Shown here: piece by piece, positions 1-5,399 of the stretch
How the letters are laid out: the number at the start of each line of letters is the position of its first letter
How positions within the stretch are numbered: position 1 is the stretch's first letter
NCBI GenBank assembly: GCA_964542055.1
Contig: CAZITB010000157.1
Location: 1 to 5,399 of the forward strand
Length of the DNA stretch: 5,399 nt
Reading direction: 5' to 3'
Source of the DNA: CAZITB01 sp964542055
GTDB lineage: Bacteria; Planctomycetota; Phycisphaerae; Sedimentisphaerales; CAMDDF01
Translations under genes and position numbers: made by a program
The notes under the pieces: model-generated
Told to the model about the DNA's origin: nothing
The model's input: the letters and a program-made list of their open reading frames with translations, nothing else
Database searches by the model: none

Positions 1-2
1 CA

Positions 3-485
3 AGGAAACTAAAAGCCAATGATGACCTTGCGAAATTGAATCCGCAAAATTTCAGTCAGGTTGTCAGGCAATGGCATAAACAGGCCTTGCCGAATATAAA
101 TACAAAAGAATTTAGCGAAACATGGCTGGACTTTTTGACAGCATGGGATAATATTATTTTTACAGGAGATAGAAATATTATGGATTTTTACCAAAGTACA
201 CTAAACCTTGAACCGCCAAGAATTGTTAAAGAATTGCATTCTGATAGTTCGGAACTTTTGAGATTATCCGCATTTTGCCGGGAACTGCAAAAGGCAAGCG
301 GTGAATCTCCCTTTTTCTTGGCTTGCAGAACCGCCGCTAAATTATTAAATGTTTCACCGATGCAGGCAAGCAGGTATTTGAAATTGCTTGTATTAGAGGG
401 GATATTGGAAATTGATAAAAAGGGCGGCAATAAGGACAATAAAGCAAGTCGGTACCGCTATATATATGAAGATATAGACAATTGA
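3..485 (+). CDS. C-terminal part of a mobile-element protein with a winged-helix-like end (replication/primase-type candidate; 5' end outside window)
   Basis: The reading frame is already open at base 3 and runs to TGA at 483-485, so the start is almost certainly upstream of the window. The TTG at 36-38 lies inside continuous coding sequence (R-K-L-K-A-N-D-D-L-A-K before it) and has no clear ribosome site, so I do not take it as the start. The first half is helical and rich in Trp and Phe. The last third (about 300-465) reads like a winged helix: 'FFLACRTAAKLLNVS', a turn, a second helix with 'ASRYLKLLVLEGILEI', then a basic Gly/Lys/Asn loop and 'KASRYRYI', which fits a wing strand. Similar C-terminal DNA-binding ends occur in primase- or replication-type proteins of plasmids and integrative elements; that match is from memory and unverified. 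Position just before a small regulator and an integrase supports a mobile-element role. The specific function is not established by this fragment. Confidence 0.7.
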   Translation, partial: RKLKANDDLAKLNPQNFSQVVRQWHKQALPNINTKEFSETWLDFLTAWDNIIFTGDRNIMDFYQSTLNLEPPRIVKELHSDSSELLRLSAFCRELQKASGESPFFLACRTAAKLLNVSPMQASRYLKLLVLEGILEIDKKGGNKDNKASRYRYIYEDIDN

Positions 486-504
486 AATTTATTTGAAAAT
501 ATAT

Positions 505-520
505 CTTGCAATAATGCAAG
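505..520. promoter_or_regulatory. Perfect inverted repeat (6-4-6), candidate operator of the downstream HTH protein
   Basis: CTTGCA (505-510), a 4-base ATAA spacer and TGCAAG (515-520) form a perfect dyad. It sits in the 54-base gap between the first gene and the helix-turn-helix gene, ending 19 bases before that gene's ATG. Small Cro/C1-like regulators commonly bind such short dyads near their own start, so autoregulation is a reasonable inference. It could instead be a small RNA hairpin, but the arms are short and no T-run follows, so it is a poor terminator. The dyad is seen directly; operator function is inferred. Confidence 0.4.
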
Positions 521-521
521 T

Positions 522-543
522 AAGAGGTAAAATGAAATTATGA
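522..543 (+). promoter_or_regulatory. Ribosome-binding region of the HTH gene with an overlapping three-codon mini-ORF
   Basis: AAGAGG at 522-527 is the only Shine-Dalgarno-like string before the HTH gene, but it lies 12 bases before the ATG at 540, longer than usual. A nearer ATG at 532 begins a three-codon frame (M-K-L, stop TGA at 541-543) that overlaps the HTH start as ATGA. No in-frame alternative start exists upstream of 540, because TAA at 528-530 closes the frame. Translation of the HTH gene may therefore be weak or coupled to the mini-ORF; this is inference only. Confidence 0.3.
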
Positions 544-737
544 TTGCTGAAACATTAAGAGAACAAATCGAAAAGTCAGGCATGAGCCGCTATCAGATTT
601 CACAGGATACAGGGCTTAATGAATCCATTCTTTGCAGGCTTATGCAGGGGACAGGGATTTCATCAACAAATGCGGATATTCTTTGTGAGTATTTTGAATT
701 AGAACTAAAGCCAATTAAGAAAAATAAAAAAAGGTGA
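540..737 (+). CDS. Small Cro/C1-type (XRE) helix-turn-helix DNA-binding protein
   Basis: A 65-residue protein that is almost entirely one DNA-binding domain. Helix 1 covers about residues 3-13. The helix-turn-helix is S16-R-Y-Q-I-S-Q-D-T24, a turn at G25-L26-N27, then a recognition helix E28-S-I-L-C-R-L34, followed by the usual 'ADILCEYFELEL' helix and strand. This order is characteristic of the HTH_XRE/HTH_3 family (lambda Cro and C1 type). The tail is strongly basic (KKNKKR), which would favour DNA contact. There is no dimerisation or sensor domain, so it is a minimal regulator. It is encoded immediately before a recombinase, 3 bases apart, so the two are very likely co-transcribed. It could control element gene expression or act as a directionality factor in excision; the second role is speculative. 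A perfect dyad upstream (505-520) is a candidate binding site. Confidence 0.85.
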   Translation: MIAETLREQIEKSGMSRYQISQDTGLNESILCRLMQGTGISSTNADILCEYFELELKPIKKNKKR

Positions 738-740
738 TTT
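727..740 (+). promoter_or_regulatory. Shine-Dalgarno of the recombinase gene overlapping the end of the HTH gene
   Basis: An A-rich run ending in AAGG (731-734), continuing into the TGA stop of the HTH gene (735-737), lies 6 bases before the ATG at 741. The ribosome site is thus inside the last codons of the upstream gene. This supports ATG 741 as the true start and suggests translational coupling of regulator and recombinase. Confidence 0.55.
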
Positions 741-1568
741 ATGGCCAGTTTAGTAAAATCGAAAACAAAATCAGGTATGCGATATTTCATTCAGCTTAGC
801 CCCGGTGAAAGTCAGGCAAGGCCAAAAATATCACTTGGCAGGGTAAGCAAAAATCAAGCTAATACCGCCAAGGCAAATATTGAAGCTTTGATTGCTTGCA
901 AGAATGGCGGCGGTTTAGCCCCGGCGGTTGCCGACAAGTTGAACCTTTGGATTGATGATATTTCTGATGGGCTTCGCAAGCGGTTGGAAACCTTGAACAT
1001 CATCGAGCCAAAAGGCGGCAAAAACTATATGGTTGCTGAATGGGTAAATTATTATATTGATATGCGGCGCAATGATAGCGGTACTAAGGCCGATACTGTT
1101 AGAAAATTTGAAAATGTCGCCAGAAGATTAGCGGTATTCTTTAAAGGTGATAAACTTGAAGATGTAAATGTCTTGCAAACTAAGGCTTTTAAGGGGTACT
1201 TAGTCAATCAGGTTGGATTAGCTGAAAATACAGCAAGGAAACATATTTCTATCAGCAGGCAGTTTTTTAATGCGGCTATTGATGGTGGGCATATCGTTAA
1301 AAATCCATTCAGAGGGCAAACAGTAAAAGTAAGGCCTAATCAGGAAAGATTTTATTATGTTGAGCATGAAACCGCTTTAAAGGTGCTTGATGCCTGTCCT
1401 GATGCACAATGGCGGTTGATCTTTGGTTTGGCAAGGTGGGGCGGTTTACGATGCCCCAGCGAAGTATTAAGGCTTAAATGGGAAGATGTCGATTTCGATA
1501 ATGACCGCTTTACTGTCCATGCCAGCAAGACCGAACATCACGAAAACAGCGATATTGGCAGTATATGA
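741..1568 (+). CDS. Tyrosine recombinase/phage-type integrase, truncated in the catalytic domain
   Basis: A 275-residue fragment of a site-specific recombinase that would integrate or excise its host element. Residues 1-60 are basic and probably form an arm-type DNA-binding region. About 98-195 is the SAM-like core-binding domain (from 'YMVAEWVNYYIDMRR' through 'ENTARKHISISRQFFNAAIDGG' to 'KNPF'). The catalytic domain starts near 205. It contains box I with the first catalytic arginine, R237, in 'GGLRCPSEVLRLKWEDVDF', and the beta-hairpin lysine, K263, in 'ASKTEHHE'. The frame then leaves recombinase sequence at about residue 272 and stops at TGA 1566-1568. Everything beyond is missing: the H-x-x-R motif, the His/Trp position and the tyrosine nucleophile. 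Relatives are usually near 400 residues, so roughly a third is lost. As it stands the product cannot cleave DNA and is best regarded as a pseudogene, although the N-terminal part could still bind DNA. The truncation coincides with the end of the opposing RHS gene. Confidence 0.88.
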   Translation: MASLVKSKTKSGMRYFIQLSPGESQARPKISLGRVSKNQANTAKANIEALIACKNGGGLAPAVADKLNLWIDDISDGLRKRLETLNIIEPKGGKNYMVAEWVNYYIDMRRNDSGTKADTVRKFENVARRLAVFFKGDKLEDVNVLQTKAFKGYLVNQVGLAENTARKHISISRQFFNAAIDGGHIVKNPFRGQTVKVRPNQERFYYVEHETALKVLDACPDAQWRLIFGLARWGGLRCPSEVLRLKWEDVDFDNDRFTVHASKTEHHENSDIGSI

Positions 1569-4500
1569 AATATTGTTATTAAAATTCTTACCTATTACTT
1601 TATCTCCCAGCCAGTAATAAATAATGACCTGATTGTCATTATAACTTACTGAGGTTATCCTGCCAAGAGCATCCCTTGTGTAGGTTACAAGTTTTTCTTC
1701 GGGATAGTAAATATTCTTCAAAAGTCCTCGCTGATCATAGCCGTATGAGACGCTATAGGATATATCGCTGTAAGCCTGAGCACTGCCAGTAAGGTTGCCA
1801 AACCCATCATAATTATATAGAGCAAGCTCAAGGTCACTTCCACTGTCAATGTTTGCCATAATGGATTTATTTCCAGATGCATCGTAGAGTATCTCATCAA
1901 AGGGCAAGGCATTATCAGGATCATTCCAATTGGGGTCGTTACTGTATTGCTTATAAGCTATACGACCGAGTATGTTGCGTTTGTAATGGGTGGTAACGCT
2001 TTGGCTGTTTTCAGTTACGGTTCGATTGATAACATTGCCAAGCATATCATAGCCGTATTCGATTACCTTATCATCTGGATAAGATATTTGGTCAATTTTA
2101 CCCAGGTAGTTATATTCGTATGTCGTAGTCTCTGAACCTGAACTTATTAAAGTTCTACGATTGTTACGGTCATAACCATAATATGTTGTTCTCTGGAGAT
2201 TGTTTGCATCTTCGATGGTTGCATACATATTACCAAGACCATCATAGTAATTAAGGGTCAACATTCCGTGGGCATCAATTGTTGCCGTTTTACGTCCTAG
2301 TGTATCATAGTAATATTTTGCAAGCCTGCCACTTTCATTGTAAATATTAGTAACTCTGCCTTGGTTATCATAATAATAGTATGTATTTACATCGACAATG
2401 GAATGATCTATAGTATTGACATCGCTTATTGTCTGAATATTTTTTTGCCCCATAGAGTTGTAATGGTAAGAAGTGTATCTAAGAGGTGAAAGAGTTTCCC
2501 AAATTGAACCAAAGACATCAGCTTCATTGAGTTCGCCTTGTGTTATTTGCTCAATTCTGCCAAGTTCGTCATAACTATACTGCGTGCAAGCAGAAATAAA
2601 ACTAGTAATCATATCACCATCATAGTATTCTTTCGTGCGGTATAGCATTCCATTTGCATCATAAACATAATCGGTTATCTTATCGCTTGTCATATTGACA
2701 TCGTTTATACCGATGCTGATGTTAGGATCTTTAAGTATTACAGAGCGTATCTTCCTGCCGAGCCCATCATAATCTGTAAGGCTTCTTTTTAAAGGGTATG
2801 CAGTAAAATTAGGGTCTAAGTCATTCGAGTCATTGAGCCTTAATATCTGTTTGCCCTGATACAGAGTATTCTCTGTTGGCAGATTGAGACTATTATATGC
2901 AAATGTTGTATAATTATCATCGGCATCTATAGTTTTTATCGTCCTGCCTGCTTTATCATATTCAAATCTTGATATCGTTCGCCATACAAGACCAGCACCA
3001 TGATTGTCATAATAAATTTCATAATCATAGAAGTTAGGGTGTGCTTCATTATAATCTGTCAAAATCTTGGCATTAGTAAGTTTGCCATTTAAATAATTGT
3101 ATTGGGTTATGTGGATATCATTAATGTCTTTGGCAAAAGAGAGAAGATTATTCACATCAGAATCAAAATAATCAAATGGCATTTTAACATTGCAAACATA
3201 CTGCATTAAGTATCCATTAAAGTAGCAAATTTCTTTTGCGTCGAAATTAACTTTATAAGTAAGCTGCCCCGTCAGATCATAATAATTCTGTTGTATATGG
3301 TCACCTGCCTCAAAATTTACCAGTTCCATATACTCATCAGTATAGGGCTGATTGCAGTCATCTGCCTTTGTAACAGATTCTATCATATTGCCAAAATGGT
3401 CATAATTAAAAAGAGTTATCTTATCAGTAAGTTCGTTTGGTTCACTTATACCAAGAGAATCGGTATTGGGGTTTGCAAAGATTCTTTCCTCTATGGTCTC
3501 ACCTCTGCCATTTTTACGATAGTTGGTTTCTTGTACTACGGTTTCAATACCCGTTGATGAATTTACATTCACAAACTTCTGGGTTATGATGTCACCTGCG
3601 TAGTTTCGTTCGAACTGGATAAAATCGCAATACTGAGTTTCAAAATCACCCTGATACTGTCTGTATATGTTATTAAGTTGGTCATATTGAAAACTGGCAG
3701 TTACAATATTGTCTTCTATTGTCTTTAAAACCCTACCATCAGAATCATAGATAGTTTCAGAAACTACAAAATCATTGGGGTCGGTACTCTCTGCTCCGTA
3801 ACCTTTAATAGTTTTGCTGACAAGTCCTCGACCGTTATAAATATTCTTTTCCCAATGATCATCTGGGTAGGTTGTTTTTTCAAGTTGACCCTGATTGTTG
3901 TATTGGTAGTTAGTTGTATAATTGAGGGTTGGATAGCCAGATATTTCCTGTATTTTCCTGCCGTAACTGTCATAAACAAATTTGGTAATATTCCATTGTG
4001 ATGGAGTATTGTAAGCAAATTCTTCATCATCGACTGCAACATATTTGTATTCAAGTCTGCCGATATTATCATAATAGAACTGAGTCTGACTTATAACGTT
4101 TATATTGTTATAAACCGTCGAAATATCATTAAAAGTTGCATTGTCAAAGAGCAGAGTATCATTGGGTTCAGCAAATATAAATTCACTTATAACTTTACCT
4201 CCACTGTCATATTCCTTGCCTCTTGCAACACCTGTCTTGTCAATATTATATATTACATCACCAAGACCGTTGGATATGGAGTAAGTTTCATATAGAACAT
4301 TATAAGGGTCGCCATCATCATATAACTGGTAATTGGCGTAATCCAGGGCTTGTGTTCCTACAGGCAGATTAACATCATCATAAAGATATATGATTATCAA
4401 CTCTGTTCCCGCTTCATAGCTGTCGCTGGCTATTTCATCATTTGCCCTTCCATCTGGATGGTAAGTATAATCATGGCGAAGTCTTGTAAAGTCACCGTTA

Positions 4501-5324
4501 AGCTGATCCACACCTCCATCATAACGAGAACTCAATCTTCCCGTAGAACTGTCATATGAAAATAATATCCTTGCAGAACTATCCGAAAGTGCATACCAGT
4601 TATATTCAGATGTAATCTTACCGTTACTATAATACGATTCATTCAGTTGTATTTCAGTTTCATTTACATCAACTTCAACAAGATATTCCTTTTCTGAACC
4701 AGTATCTGAATTTCTAAAGGTTCTCTTTAAAAAACTGTCTATTTCATTTTCGTTAAACAGGGGTGATTTAGTTTTTATATAATCAAGTGAGCCACCTGAA
4801 TAATAATGCTCGTAGATGGTTATATAACCCCCACTGGTTATAATACTATTTACATCTGATGGAATATTTGAGGCAATTACGTTTAGATTATCAAATTGGA
4901 TTTTTGTAATTATATTTCCACTTGAATCCAGGATATTTCTTGTAAGCCTGTAATCTGTATCATTTATGTAGTCGTAAACATCCTGAATCTCTGTTCCTCC
5001 ATAAGCAGATGCACCGTTGGTATCGTAGACAACTTCCTGAACTGGTCGCATGTTGATCTTGTCACCCAACCATGTGGCAATAAGTCTATTATTGGGGTCA
5101 TAGTCGTATTCGAAGGTAATGTTTCCTGTCAAATCCGATTCTGTTAAAACAAATCCATCTTGGTTAAAGCTGTATAGTTTATTGCCACCATCACTGCAGC
5201 AACTTGAACAACTTGAGCCTGTTCCTCCAATAGTTCCTGCAACTTTACCTGATAAACTATCATAAATAAGTGTATATGTCCTAGAAAGATTTCCTGCGAA
5301 ATCTGTATAAGAAGTTATTTTCAT
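1467..5324 (-). CDS. Giant YD-repeat (RHS-family) protein, truncated at the C-terminus and ending in an antisense tail
   Basis: A 1285-residue open frame read from ATG 5324 down to 1467. It is built of YD/RHS repeats, the beta-strand units that form the hollow shell of RHS and teneurin proteins, usually exported or cell-surface. Clear units include 'YDSYGRKIQEI' (about 450), 'FEYDKAGRTIKTI' (about 785), 'YDNQGRVTNIY', 'YYDTLGRKTATIDAHG', 'YYDGLGNMYATI' (about 990-1035), 'YDMLGNVINRT' (about 1075) and 'RDALGRITSV' (about 1220). Asp, Asn and Tyr are abundant, with many DPN/DVN strings. Near the start a Cys cluster (C39, C42, C43) lies in a Gly/Ser-rich loop. RHS sequence ends at about residue 1257; the last 28 residues are the antisense of the recombinase gene. 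The conserved RHS core that precedes the C-terminal variable domain is missing, as is any toxin or effector tip. ATG 5324 is the only ATG/GTG/TTG available after the in-frame stop at 5397-5399, but it has no good ribosome site and no signal peptide follows, so the N-terminus may also be incomplete. Confidence 0.85.
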   Translation of the reverse strand: MKITSYTDFAGNLSRTYTLIYDSLSGKVAGTIGGTGSSCSSCCSDGGNKLYSFNQDGFVLTESDLTGNITFEYDYDPNNRLIATWLGDKINMRPVQEVVYDTNGASAYGGTEIQDVYDYINDTDYRLTRNILDSSGNIITKIQFDNLNVIASNIPSDVNSIITSGGYITIYEHYYSGGSLDYIKTKSPLFNENEIDSFLKRTFRNSDTGSEKEYLVEVDVNETEIQLNESYYSNGKITSEYNWYALSDSSARILFSYDSSTGRLSSRYDGGVDQLNGDFTRLRHDYTYHPDGRANDEIASDSYEAGTELIIIYLYDDVNLPVGTQALDYANYQLYDDGDPYNVLYETYSISNGLGDVIYNIDKTGVARGKEYDSGGKVISEFIFAEPNDTLLFDNATFNDISTVYNNINVISQTQFYYDNIGRLEYKYVAVDDEEFAYNTPSQWNITKFVYDSYGRKIQEISGYPTLNYTTNYQYNNQGQLEKTTYPDDHWEKNIYNGRGLVSKTIKGYGAESTDPNDFVVSETIYDSDGRVLKTIEDNIVTASFQYDQLNNIYRQYQGDFETQYCDFIQFERNYAGDIITQKFVNVNSSTGIETVVQETNYRKNGRGETIEERIFANPNTDSLGISEPNELTDKITLFNYDHFGNMIESVTKADDCNQPYTDEYMELVNFEAGDHIQQNYYDLTGQLTYKVNFDAKEICYFNGYLMQYVCNVKMPFDYFDSDVNNLLSFAKDINDIHITQYNYLNGKLTNAKILTDYNEAHPNFYDYEIYYDNHGAGLVWRTISRFEYDKAGRTIKTIDADDNYTTFAYNSLNLPTENTLYQGKQILRLNDSNDLDPNFTAYPLKRSLTDYDGLGRKIRSVILKDPNISIGINDVNMTSDKITDYVYDANGMLYRTKEYYDGDMITSFISACTQYSYDELGRIEQITQGELNEADVFGSIWETLSPLRYTSYHYNSMGQKNIQTISDVNTIDHSIVDVNTYYYYDNQGRVTNIYNESGRLAKYYYDTLGRKTATIDAHGMLTLNYYDGLGNMYATIEDANNLQRTTYYGYDRNNRRTLISSGSETTTYEYNYLGKIDQISYPDDKVIEYGYDMLGNVINRTVTENSQSVTTHYKRNILGRIAYKQYSNDPNWNDPDNALPFDEILYDASGNKSIMANIDSGSDLELALYNYDGFGNLTGSAQAYSDISYSVSYGYDQRGLLKNIYYPEEKLVTYTRDALGRITSVSYNDNQVIIYYWLGDKVIGKNFNNNISYTANIAVFVMFGLAGMDSKAVIIEIDIFPFKP
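1550..1562. other. Breakpoint joining the truncated recombinase to the truncated RHS gene
   Basis: Left of this point the plus strand reads convincing recombinase (R237 box, 'KTEHHE', then 'NSDI', which still fits the strand after the hairpin lysine). Right of it the minus strand reads convincing RHS protein ending 'NNNISYTAN'. Codons at 1551-1556 can be claimed by both (D-I on plus, N-I on minus), so the join lies in a few bases around here, possibly with microhomology. ATATTG occurs at 1552-1557 and again at 1570-1575, a small direct repeat flanking the join. No transposon ends, long inverted repeat or obvious att core is visible. Either an illegitimate recombination scar or an assembly chimera would look like this. 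Confidence 0.6.
1640..2990 (-). repeat. Dense block of degenerate YD/RHS repeats (protein-level)
   Basis: In plus-strand orientation a recurring pattern 'CTGCC-N7-8-TCATA' marks each unit, the reverse of codons for Y-D-x-x-G-R. Examples start near 1660, 2328, 2357, 2556, 2755 and 2944, with variants using 'ACCA' (Y-D-x-x-G-N) near 1797, 2036 and 2231. Spacing is irregular (about 30 to 200 bases), and copies agree mainly at codons for Tyr, Asp, Gly and Arg/Asn. The repetition thus reflects protein structure and is not a recent DNA duplication. This block covers about residues 780-1230, the most regular part of the protein. Confidence 0.7.
3720..4100 (-). repeat. Second cluster of YD/RHS repeats (protein-level)
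   Basis: Units read on the minus strand include 'YYDNIGRLEYKY', 'VYDSYGRKIQEI', 'QYNNQGQLEKTTYPDDH', 'IYNGRGLVSKTI' and 'IYDSDGRVLKTI', covering about residues 410-535. The 'TYPDD' turn recurs later as 'SYPDDK' near residue 1065, a known style in RHS proteins. Between this cluster and the 1640-2990 block, repeats are more diverged and interrupted by Asn/Asp-rich insertions. Confidence 0.6.
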
Positions 5325-5399
5325 AAAGTCATTTGCATCATCATTAAAAGATGGTGAAAAAGGGCCGAAAGTTTGGGAAATTAAAAGTGCTCCTTTTTA

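Noticed and set aside
9..439. Minus-strand open frames (9-194 and 188-439) under the first gene
   Set aside because: They lie antisense to a convincing coding region, have no domain-like sequence and no ribosome site; shadows of the plus-strand gene.
482..515. TTGAAA boxes (482-487, 493-498) with AATAAT (510-515) as a promoter for the HTH gene
   Set aside because: Spacings are 22 and 11 bases, neither close to 17, and the region is simply AT-rich; not strong enough to call.
1552..1575. ATATTG direct repeat as a recombinase att core or target-site duplication
   Set aside because: Six AT-rich bases repeated 18 bases apart are easily due to chance, and the join interrupts the recombinase gene itself, which a normal att site would not.
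1640..4100. Repeated 'CTGCC...TCATA' pattern as a CRISPR or DNA-level repeat array
   Set aside because: Copies are degenerate, irregularly spaced and in frame with Y-D-x-x-G-R codons, so they reflect protein repeats.
1718..4559. Several 60-100 residue frames on both strands inside the RHS gene
   Set aside because: They are low in recognisable motifs and fully embedded in a continuous 1285-codon frame whose translation shows clear YD repeats.
1467..5324. RHS protein as a complete polymorphic toxin with an immunity gene
   Set aside because: There is no RHS core, no C-terminal toxin domain and no small downstream gene; downstream lies the antisense recombinase.

Overview
The window looks like a piece of an AT-rich bacterial genome, most likely a member of the Planctomycetota (Phycisphaerae-like). 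This is an inference from two protein features. One is the very long Asn/Asp-rich YD-repeat protein with frequent 'DPN', 'EPN' and 'DVN' strings. The other is the tyrosine recombinase with a 'KTEHHE' signature. No rRNA, tRNA or other taxonomic marker is present.

Left third (1-1568, plus strand): three genes in a row on the same strand, apparently the end of an integrative element or prophage-like module. They are (i) the C-terminal part of a protein with a winged-helix-like end, cut by the window edge and plausibly a replication/primase-type protein; (ii) a 65-residue Cro/C1-type helix-turn-helix protein preceded by a perfect 6-4-6 inverted repeat; and (iii) a tyrosine recombinase whose ATG lies 3 bases after the regulator's stop. 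The recombinase keeps its N-terminal and core-binding regions, the first catalytic Arg and the beta-hairpin Lys. It then ends abruptly, without the H-x-x-R box, the His/Trp box or the Tyr nucleophile.

Right two thirds (about 1560-5396, minus strand): one enormous YD/RHS-repeat protein reading toward the recombinase. It has no native C-terminus. Its RHS sequence stops at the same point where the recombinase stops, and its last 28 codons are simply the antisense of the recombinase gene. The open frame also has no convincing ribosome site at its first ATG, and a stop lies in frame at the extreme right edge.

The main point of the window is therefore one breakpoint at about 1550-1562 where two unrelated, convergent genes are both truncated. 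It could be a genuine recombination scar (illegitimate integration, deletion or inversion linked to the mobile element) or a chimeric assembly join. The sequence alone cannot decide. I see no CRISPR array, RNA gene, insertion-sequence ends or convincing terminator. I also do not see a clearly new defence or other biological system.
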